Assembly (NCBI GenBank): GCA_028274465.1
Contig: CM051456.1
Location: forward strand, 90,878,753 to 90,942,752
From: Plantago ovata
Taxonomy: Eukaryota; Streptophyta; Magnoliopsida; Lamiales; Plantaginaceae
Reading direction: 5' to 3'
DNA length: 64,000 nt
How positions within the stretch are numbered: the first letter of the stretch is position 1; each line of letters begins with the position of its first letter. Shown piece by piece: positions 55,857 through 64,000 of the stretch. A program made the translations under genes and the position numbers. The notes beneath the pieces were generated by a model. It worked only from the letters and a program-made list of their open reading frames with translations, searched no databases and was not told the DNA's origin.

Positions 55857-56981
55857 TAATAATATATGTAAATATTTTTATTTTAATATTTTAAATTTAT
55901 ATTTAATTGAAAAAATAAATAAAATAATTATTTTAACCTCATGACGAAGGCGAAGGACATGTCGACTTTTCATTGGATGCATGTTGTCCCGCCTTGCCTG
56001 ACCGTAGAAAAACCCTTGTTTGAATAGTATTATCTCTAGGACTTTTCTCCTAAGTAATATTTGAAAGTAGTTATTAGTACCATTGGTTAATTTCTCTCAC
56101 TATTCTATTTTCTTTAAATCAATTAATTTAAATTGATTGCAAGATAATATGTAATAAAATAATAGTATTAAACAATATATTTCAATAAAATACAAAGATT
56201 TATTGTAATACGAAGTAAAATTTAAAAACGATATAAATATCACATCACGTGTATCCGCTTGTAAAAAATCACAATGGACGCAAGGAAAGGGTGCCTTTTC
56301 TTATAGATGGTGTAAAGGAATTGTATTATGTTATTCATTTAATTGAATTATTACTTTTCAAATTGAATTGTCAAGAATTTTGTTAATTCTTCTCATCAAC
56401 TTTTTTTTAAAAACCTGCATATATTACAACTACTCCTACACTACTGCTATATAACATCCTAAACACCTTATATCTTCACACCTAAACCGCATTACATATC
56501 CGCTAAGGGATAGAATCATGCGCCTCTTCTTCACCAACTCAACATCTTCCACTGGACCGCCTTATAACTCCCAATTCTTCCCAGCTCCCAGTTCGCCTTA
56601 TAGTTTTATACAATTTCTTGTTTAAGACCACTTTCTAACTTGAGACCATGAGACCAAGCAATCCAGATCAATCCATTCTATTATATTCAATCTCACGGGT
56701 CATGTTATAACCCGGTTTAATCCTTTCGGGTCATTTAAACGGTTTAATCCTTTCTTCTTCGTCTTCACTCACACACCTTTTAGAGAGAGAGACTCCAGCT
56801 TCACCATAGAGAGAGAAACTCCCCAAAAAACTTAGAAACTCCACCTTTCTGCTCGTTTTCTTCTTCTTCTTCACACATCTTGCTCGTTCGACTTGTGGCC
56901 TTTCGATTTGCTTGTTCAGTTGAGATCTGGAGAACCTAGCCCGACTCTTCTTCATTCATTCATGGTGTTGTTGTTTGCGCC

Positions 56982-57327
56982 ATGGTAGCTCTTCAAGCTT
57001 CTATGAGAGTTTCTGTTTCACACCGTGTGGTACCTTGCACAGTAAATTTAATAAACGGAATTTACAGTCGGCATTTCCTTCGATGCTTTGCCTTGCCCTC
57101 TCCTGCTAAAGCCTAAAGGTAATCAATCTCTCAATCTCGAATTGATTTTATTACTTCAGTCTTCTGGTGAGATTCAGCTAATGCAATACTGTAGTGTAAT
57201 TTGAGTTAACTGAGTGTTGTTTGTCAATTTGCAGTTGAGCCAGAGAAATTGATTAAGATCATGAGGAAATTCTCACTGATAACATTTTCTGTGTTACCTC
57301 GGGTGTTTTTGCGATGATTAGTTAATT
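56982..57327 (+). pseudogene. Exon-like segments in F2, left
   Basis: An ATG at 56,982 opens MVALQASMRVSVSHRVVPC and continues with an Arg/Ser-rich stretch that resembles an organelle-targeting start, to TAA near a donor AAG/GTAATC (57,119). A second segment after TTTGCAG (57,233) reads VEPEKLIKIMRKFSLITF and stops at TGA. The frames do not join cleanly, so this looks like a decayed or captured gene piece. Confidence 0.35.
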
Positions 57328-57577
57328 TTTCGTTCTTACTGTTGTATCAGTGGCATGAATTGGTTTTTTGAAGAAATTTAGTGTTGTTAATGAAATATGT
57401 AGTGCTGTTTGCTTCCTTGCCTTTTCAATCTGTTTTTACCATTACACGACTAATCTGCTTGGTTGTATATATAATTATTGGTTTCCATTGAGATTACGTG
57501 ATTGAGTTTCACTTCAGTTTGCTATTTGCTTGCAATTAGCTAGAGCCGAATAATTGACCTGGAATCTTTCTGAGCAG

Positions 57578-57790
57578 GCTCTTTATCATCATTGGTATCA
57601 TCCTACTAGTAGTTTCAACACAACTGGTGAGACGCCTTGGAAAGCCATGGTGTTGTTTCTCAAAAACTGGATCAGATAGGAATTTCGACCATAGGCAAAC
57701 CGGCTCCAAACCTGTCAAGAGACACGAATCCAAGTACCATCGTTCAAACAAGCACTTTGCATCATTTAATGCAAACTACGTCGAAGCCTA
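57578..57790 (+). pseudogene. C-terminal exon-like segment in F2 with a membrane helix
   Basis: After an acceptor TTTCTGAGCAG, a frame of about 70 codons begins LFIIIGIILLVVSTQL, a clear hydrophobic helix, then continues with a basic, His/Asn/Ser-rich tail (RRLGKPWCCF, KRHESKYHRSNKHF) to TAA. A 3' region with a polyadenylation-like AATATAA and an A-run follows by 58,030. This is the strongest coding-looking piece in F2: the end of a single-pass or tail-anchored membrane protein, probably captured from the host. The family is not recognised. Confidence 0.45.
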
Positions 57791-58762
57791 AGGACTGAAT
57801 CCGCTAAGAAAACACGGCGCAAGGAGTTTCTGACTTTCATCAGCTACACTGATTCCTGAAAATGTATATCTAGACCTCATGTTTGATTTTTAGGCCATTT
57901 GAAAAAGTGTATACTGTATAGTGTATAGTGATGTATTTGCACAGGCAAACAGTGAGAAATGCAAGCTTTCTTATGCAATTTCTTTGTAAACACCTTTTTT
58001 ATCGTAATATAATTTTGCCGTTTAAAAAAAAAATACTAACTGATTCAATTAAGTTGCAAATGCAATGATTAGGGCAGGTTGAACAAAATTTTGATATTTG
58101 TCTGTTATAAGTGTTGTATTCTGGTTGTTATAAGAAAATGATTTTCTATATGTTTGAGTTTTATATACTGTTTGTTTGAGTTTTATGTGGTGTTTGTTTG
58201 AATTTTACATCTTTCATATGTGAGGATTAGGGTGAGGCTTACTTGATATTAATATTTTTCTATGTTGCTTGTTTGAGGCTTACATATATATGTATATATG
58301 GTTTTTGTTCGAGTTTTACATGTATCATATGTGAGATTTACTTAAGGATAAGTTTTATATGTGCGAGTTTTACATACTGTTTGTTTTGAGTTTTATGTGG
58401 TTTTTGTTTGAGTTTTACATCTATCATATGTGAGGATGACAAAAGTGAATAAGATTGATGAATTAGAGGAGTTCAAGGAAATAGAAGAGCAAGGTAATTA
58501 TTTGAACAAAAGTGATGGTATGTTAAAGTTTATAAGAAAATGATTTTCAATATGTTTGAGTTTTATATACTGTTTATTTGAGTTTTATGTGGTGTTTTTT
58601 GAGTTTTACATCTACCATATGTGAGGATTAGGGTGAGGTTTACTTGATATTAGTATTTTGCTATGTTACTTGTTTGATGCTTACATATATATGTGAATAT
58701 GGTTTTTGTTTGAATTTTACATGTATCATATGTGAGATTAACTTGAGGATAAGTTTTATATG

Positions 58763-59510
58763 TTTGAGTTTTATTTAGGAAGTGCTTGAATTTTAATTAG
58801 AAACTGATTAAGGTTTACCTTGAACAAACAAAGAAATGTTTCATTATCCCTCAACAAATGCTTAATTAAGATCGTAGAATCTGAAAGTAATTATATTAAT
58901 TTTAAAGTCATTTGGGGTTCACCAATCCCTCCAGGGTTTTAGAAAAATATACACTCTTTATTTTATTTTGAGGTTTATTTACGAAGTGTTTGAGTTTAAT
59001 TAGAAACTGATTAAGGTTTACCTTGAACAAACAAAGAAATGTTTCATTATCCCTCGACAAATGTTGCACCGCATCCAACCCCTAAACCCTAATTAAGACA
59101 GTAGAATCCGAAAGTAATTATATTAATTTTAAAGGTATTTGGGGTTCATCAATCCCTCCAGGGTTTTAGAAACATATACACTCTTTATTTTATTTTGAAG
59201 TTTATTTAGGAAGTGTTTGAGTTTTAGTTAGAAACTGATTAAGGTTTACCTTGAACGAACAAAGAAATGTTTCGTTATCCCTCAACAACTGCACCGCATC
59301 CAACTCCTAAACCCTAATTAAGACCGTAGAATCCGAAAGTAATTATATTAATTTTAAATGTATTTTGGGTTCACCAATCCCTCAAGGGTTTTAGAAAAAT
59401 ATACACTCTTTATTTTATTTTGAGGTTTATAATTAGGAAGTGTTTGAGTTTTAATTAGAAACTGATTAAGGTTTATCTTGAACGAACAAAGAAATATTTC
59501 ATATGATGTG
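58763..59510 (+). repeat. Tandem ~220-bp repeats in F2
   Basis: Units start at about 58,763, 58,969, 59,197 and 59,420 and share GGAAGTGTTTGAGTTTTA, AACTGATTAAGGTTTACC, CCTAAACCCTAATTAAGAC and TCAATCCCTC. The last unit is partial. Confidence 0.8.
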
Positions 59511-60534
59511 TGTTTGAGTTTTATATGTTGTGTGTTTGAGTTTTATATGGTGCTTGTTTGAGGTTTACCACTGTTCATGAGTTTTAGAGCTTAACACCAC
59601 CAGCAATCCAGCATTATCATTAACCAATAATCATGGAAACAACCAGCATTATTACCACAATCAGCATTATCAATAATCATGATCACGTAATAATACATAT
59701 GAGTTTCATACGAAAATTCGAGTGCAAATAGAAAGATCATCTCACTCAAGAAAAATAGCAAACACCTTATGTGCAAGTTCAATACTCATCATCATATCAT
59801 ATTAGGGGATTATCAAACTTCGATTTCACCATTCACTGATCCAATCAAGGTTCTACACACGGATCTAACAATCAATTAATCTCGTCATTAATCATCATCC
59901 AATTCGAATCGATCAACCCAATTCAACAATGAATTTTTTTTCCAGAGTTTTGAAATCTCCATGGATATGGACCTTCAAAGTCCATCAATGGGCTGTCCAT
60001 GGAGTGCAGCAAGCAATCTCGTTGTTTATCCATGGGAAAAAGTTTTGTTCCGTTGTCCATGGCTTCTTCGTCTTCTTCCTCTCACCTCATCTCTGATTTT
60101 TCTTTTCTGATTTGTTAAGGGTTTTGGACTGGGTTATAAGATGACCCGTTTTAGTAACCGCGTTATAAAATAACCCGCGAGTTTTATCTTCTTTGATATT
60201 CAGATTTTATCTTGTTTAATCTAGATTTCAGTTACATTGAGTCTCATTTTGGTCTCACGGATCGAGTGGTCTCACAGGAGACGTAGTTTTATTAAATTCA
60301 GTTAAAAACTTTCTGGATTCGAAATAACAAAATTCTTACATTACATTTTAGTTCCACACCACAAAAGAACCACGATGCACTCTATTGAACATATTGCCGC
60401 AAGTCCCGAAAGTTATTTTGTTCTTAGAAAGCCCGAAAGTTAAATTTTGGACTGCTATAAGTCCGAAACTCAAATGAAAATTTCAATTTCTGTGGTCCGA
60501 GCAAGGGGACAAAGAATCAAATTATACAAAAGAT

Positions 60535-60736
60535 GTACTTCTACGGTCATTTGGAAGAATTCCATTTTGTTTTATTGAATCATAATTCAGTGTAATAAAA
60601 TAATTAAAAAAAATTATATTATGAAAATATACATTTTATATTTTTATAATATAAATTTTAAAATTATATTTTGCACAATGAATTATGATTAATTTAAGAT
60701 CAAACCGGACATAAGTTAACAACCGAGGAAATAGTA
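60535..60736. mobile_element. Degenerate foldback MITE
   Basis: GAATCATAATTCA at about 60,579 and its inverse TGAATTATGATT at about 60,680 enclose an AT palindrome, with loosely matching ends TACTTCTACGGTC and GAGGAAATAGTA. The rest of 60,293-61,640 holds no gene I can support. Confidence 0.5.
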
Positions 60737-61640
60737 CATTTTCTCATGTTGCGCGTATCGATTAGTATGGACTTCCAACTTGTTTCAACAGTAGATACGG
60801 TGGTAACAAGTCATTTCAGTAGTAGGCCATGGGAAACTGAGTTTTGAATCCCAACAACAACTAGAGTATGTGTTAATGGTTGGATATCGGTAAATTGCAT
60901 CGGCACCGTTGATGACATTCGAGTGATATGCATGTGATTAATGGGCACGGTTAACATCGTTATATATGCTACTGATCTGTTTTTCTGGATTTCATACCTT
61001 TGTTTTGTTGATTTTTTTGGTCTAGTTTCACATTTTATTTTTACGGTTTAATTTAGGATTTATCGAAGGTCAAACTAGGCTAAAAAAAGTCAATAAAACA
61101 AACGTATAAAATTGAGAAAAAACAGATAAGTAGTTTATTGGAGTATGTGGGTGTTTCCGTGTTTGCAACAATATGTGCTGCATGGATCATGGATGGACTA
61201 GGTAATTTACTCTCTGATGTGGATGGATGATAGTTTGTTCCTTGGTGTTTTATCGATGGATTTTGGTTTAATGTTTGATGTTTTAATGTGTGAAACTTTA
61301 TTGAGGAGGCTGCGTGTGTGGTGTTTGGTTATTCTTGATGATGGGTGATTTTGTTGTCATCATTTATTGTGTCCGATTCGTAATACGTTTTGTCAACGGG
61401 TTGTGTGTTGAGGTTTGGATTACATGTGGTTGTCTCCACTCTTCTCATCCACTTGATTTTGATGAGGGAATTGGGTAGCACATGTAGTGTATCACGGTGA
61501 TCCTTGTGGTTTTCTTGAGGCTGTTTTTCTGTTTTGGTTCGTAGGTCCTATTTGGATGTCCATGCTTTAATATTTTACACTTAAATGTTTAAGATGGGTC
61601 CGGATAACATGTACTTGTTGGTATGCCTGGTCTTGTTGCC

Positions 61641-62870
61641 GTAGACACTCAAATTTTGTGTCTAATAAAATTATTAAAAAAATAATTTTTTTATATTAAA
61701 TTGGAATTTTACTAAATTTTTTAATTTCAATCATTATAGATTTTTAATTGATTTTGAAATGATTATTTATGGTCTATCAAATTGTGCCATGTGAAAATTG
61801 TAGAGATTTTAAAGCCACTTAATATTATTTCTCATGAAATAATTGTGTGGAAAAGATGAATTATTTCTGGCCAATCAAATGGTGCCACGTCATAAAATTG
61901 ATGCAGTTATTAATTAATTGCTAGAAGTAAATACAATTAGATCAAATATGTATCAACCAATCAGAATTGATCCTTTTTTTTTTCTAACCTATATAAGGAG
62001 CTCATTCTCCACCAGAAAAATCACAATCTCAGAAGCCAGAATTACAAAACTCAAACAGAAGTGAAGAATTCCACAACAAGCCAGGAAGATCGAAGATATC
62101 TTTCTAGCCAGAACTGTTACAGTTCTTCAAGAAGCGAAGGCAGCTCCAAGAACAAGTCGCGAAGACAATTGAAGCAGCAACAGAAGATCGAACTCCACCG
62201 CAAAACTCGTGGAGGCACTCGCTCAAAGATCGAAGAAACAACCATCGCTGGATTCAAGATCAAGTCTGTACGACCCTTGAAGAAGTGTTTGTCGCGAAGA
62301 TCAAACTCCAAGAGTTGACGTTCAATCCAAGATCAAGCGCAAACCCTTGCATTGACACCATTCAAGTCAAATCCCCGTCAATTTCGGGATCAAGCTGCGA
62401 AGGCCCTCGAATAGACGCACTCAAGTCAATTCCTCTGTCCTAATCAAGATCAAGCACAAAGCCCTTGAAGAAGATAGAGATACACAAGTCAAGAAGCTCA
62501 AGACAAAGTCAACGACATCCATCAAGTCGATAAGAAGTTAACAAGCGATCGCGCCAACCTTAAGTGAAGATTCAAGAACAAGCTGTGAAGGCCCTTGAAT
62601 CAACAATTCCAAGAAGTTAACAAGCGTCAACCGCCAACTTCAAGCAAGTCAAAGCATCGTTTCAAGAACAAGCTGCGAAGGCCCTTGAGTCAACAAAACC
62701 CGACTTCCACGTCAAACAAGAAAAGACCAAAGCATTAAAGTCGCTCAACTTCTCAAAAGCCAAGTTTAGATATTTCTTGAAGAGTCGAATCAGAAGATTC
62801 GTAGAGATTGTTATTCTAAATATTTCAAATTTAATAAAATTTCATTTGTGCAATTTTATTTAGGGAAAAT
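61641..62870 (+). repeat. LTR-like repeat (possible solo LTR)
   Basis: It starts GTAGACACTCAAATTTTGTG, like many gypsy chromovirus LTRs (TGTAGACAC) but with the first T missing. It has a CTATATAAGG promoter box at 61,989-61,998, a leader, and a downstream block with at least four copies of a CAAGCTGCGAAGGCCCTTGA-like word (62,390, 62,448, 62,587, 62,672). AATAAAAT follows at 62,834. No clear terminal CA; the end seems lost at the next element. The ORF at 62,061-62,318 lies in this repeat and is not considered a gene. Confidence 0.5.
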
Positions 62871-63545
62871 TGATTATAAGGGCTCACTATGAAAGCCTTT
62901 CTCATAAAGGAGCCTCTTGTGTTATCAATTACATTTTAGTCCATTTGAGTTGACCAACACTTTAAACACCTTCCAACCAAACATGACTTAAGAAAAATAT
63001 ATATTTTCAATCCAAAAATTAATTTAAAGATTTAAAAAATCTAAATAGAATTATAAAATAAAATAAAAAATAAATATTTAACAAGATCCATCCATCTTTT
63101 TCTTCGCTAAAGTTTCGGTACTGGAAAATTCCGGTATCGGAGCTCCAGTGCCGCTAAAGCTCCAGTGCTGCTCCACCGATCTGGTGGTGGAGCAAGCTGC
63201 TTGCTGCACCGTTAATGGTGGTGGAGCAGCTTGCTTGCTCCACCGTTTTCGGCGCTGGAGCTCCGGTACCGGAAAAAATTACGGTACCGAAGCTTTGGGG
63301 ATGATGAAGATAATTTTTTTTTATTTTAGTTAAGTTTTTTCCATTAAAATTTATTTTATTATTTTAGTATTTTACTTAATTTTTCTTTTAATTCTTTATC
63401 TTTTTTATTTGAAAACACTAAGATTTGTTTGGTTTCATAAAAATTCAATTTTGGAATAGTGAATTTTTGTTGACTTTGGACTAAAATGTAATTGATAAAT
63501 TAAGGTGGTTCATTTCGTTATTAGGGACGCTAAGAAGTTATAAAA
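62870..63545. mobile_element. Foldback element with large internal palindrome
   Basis: ATCAATTACATTTTAGTCC at 62,924-62,942 recurs inverted at 63,478-63,496. Between them, 63,110-63,295 forms a long imperfect hairpin rich in GGAGCTCCGGTACC-type words, far more GC-rich than its surroundings. No ORF is supported. The last 450 bases (63,546-64,000) hold nothing I can name. Confidence 0.55.
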
Positions 63546-64000
63546 AATTAATGTACCCTTTTATTTATTACAGTTGCGTCTGAGTGTAATAGTGTGGGTG
63601 GCACTTAGATAGGGCCGGGTGGCTTATGATCCGCCTCTCATATCTCATTTTATTGACCTCTCTTTCTTGGTGTGGGTGGAGCGGTACTACTAACGATCTC
63701 GAGCCGTGTGAGTACGGTCGTGGGAGGGTATTTGCTTGATGGTTCAGGTATAGCATTGGATTATGGAGGCTGTTTGGATATGGATTTAGTTGTGGATCTT
63801 GATGTTTTTGTGGTTGTTTTGGTCTAGGTAAGTATTTTCCGATTATTAACTCATAAAATTGCTTGTCACTTGTCCGAAAAAGCATAAGGTGTAGGAGATT
63901 GGCAATGGATTATTCTTTAAGGTGTGATTCATTCACGGAATTGACAGTTAGTCTTATAGGAGGGTTGAGTTACTTCTTTTCTGTGATTGTTAGGAGAAAA

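Larger units (their letters stand above)
56610..60283 (+). mobile_element. Element F2: MULE-like element carrying exon-like sequence
   Basis: 3,674 bp flanked by TAGTTTTAT (56,601-56,609 and 60,284-60,292), a 9-bp duplication as expected for Mutator-like elements. The left end (ACAATTTCTTGTTTAAGACC) and right end (GGTCTCACAGGAGACG) match F1. The ends are shared with F1 but the inner exon-like cargo differs. No transposase domain was seen. Confidence 0.75.

Noticed and set aside
62061..62318. 85-codon basic ORF after a TATA box
   Set aside because: Lies in an LTR-like leader with repeated words; composition follows the repeat and no domain is seen.
63568..63885. 105-codon minus-strand ORF
   Set aside because: No recognisable motif, no promoter or splice context; composition is unremarkable, so chance is likely.

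Overview
This window is plant nuclear DNA and consists almost entirely of transposable elements. The evidence is two LTR-retrotransposon superfamilies with plant-type primer sites (initiator tRNA-Met for the Ty1/copia elements, tRNA-Asp for the Ty3/gypsy elements), Stowaway-type MITEs (CTCCCTCCGT ends), MULE-like elements with 9-10 bp target duplications, and AT-rich spacers. I found no intact single-copy host gene. The species cannot be named from the sequence; a flowering plant is the safe call.

Region 1-31,400 is a stack of nested LTR retrotransposons. The oldest is element G (SIRE-like copia; only its 3' ORF and the start of its 3' LTR remain, 18,283-20,497). Element D1 (Angela-like copia, minus strand, 9,084-18,282) sits in G. 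D2, of the same family, sits in D1's 3' LTR (7,002-9,083 plus leader 6,203-7,001). A1 (gypsy, 5,382-6,202) sits in D2, and A2 (1-5,381) sits in A1's LTR. On the other side, gypsy element B (20,498-25,962) sits in G's LTR and gypsy element C (25,963-31,400) sits in B. C, B and G all end abruptly at 31,400. A, B and C show gag, or gag plus protease, but no reverse transcriptase or integrase in this window, so they look non-autonomous. A and B carry a second, apparently spliced downstream cistron.

Region 31,401-55,590 is bounded by two inverted copies of one repeat (31,401-34,890 and 54,225-55,590). The left copy holds a solo LTR of family G with a perfect 5-bp target duplication, and the right copy preserves the empty site. 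Between the arms are AT-rich DNA, a MULE-like element F1 (38,315-42,002) and the youngest element, E: a full-length Angela-like copia (42,597-52,869) with 1,952-bp LTRs that differ at about seven positions by eye, flanked by GTAGT. E is nevertheless broken, with a one-base frameshift between integrase and reverse transcriptase and a YVDE instead of YVDD catalytic motif.

Region 55,591-64,000 holds a Stowaway MITE, a second MULE-like element F2 (56,610-60,283) that carries exon-like host-derived sequence, an LTR-like repeat (about 61,641-62,870) and a foldback element (about 62,870-63,545).

The most interesting signals are regulatory. (1) In both D and E the LTR encodes a short acidic ORF ending at a splice donor. 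The only good acceptor lies exactly 10 nt before the gag ATG, in matching phase, so splicing would fuse an LTR-encoded acidic peptide to Gag and remove the whole leader. (2) That predicted intron carries four tandem hairpins in each family, with an invariant AGGCGGC loop, covarying stems and a CCGC partner motif before each. The layout parallels a retroviral packaging signal, which is also present only in unspliced RNA. (3) The gypsy families A, B and C carry GC-rich three-base-loop palindromes (type GGGGCGGTTCGCCCC) immediately upstream of the LTR TATA box; in A and B they recur upstream of the second cistron.
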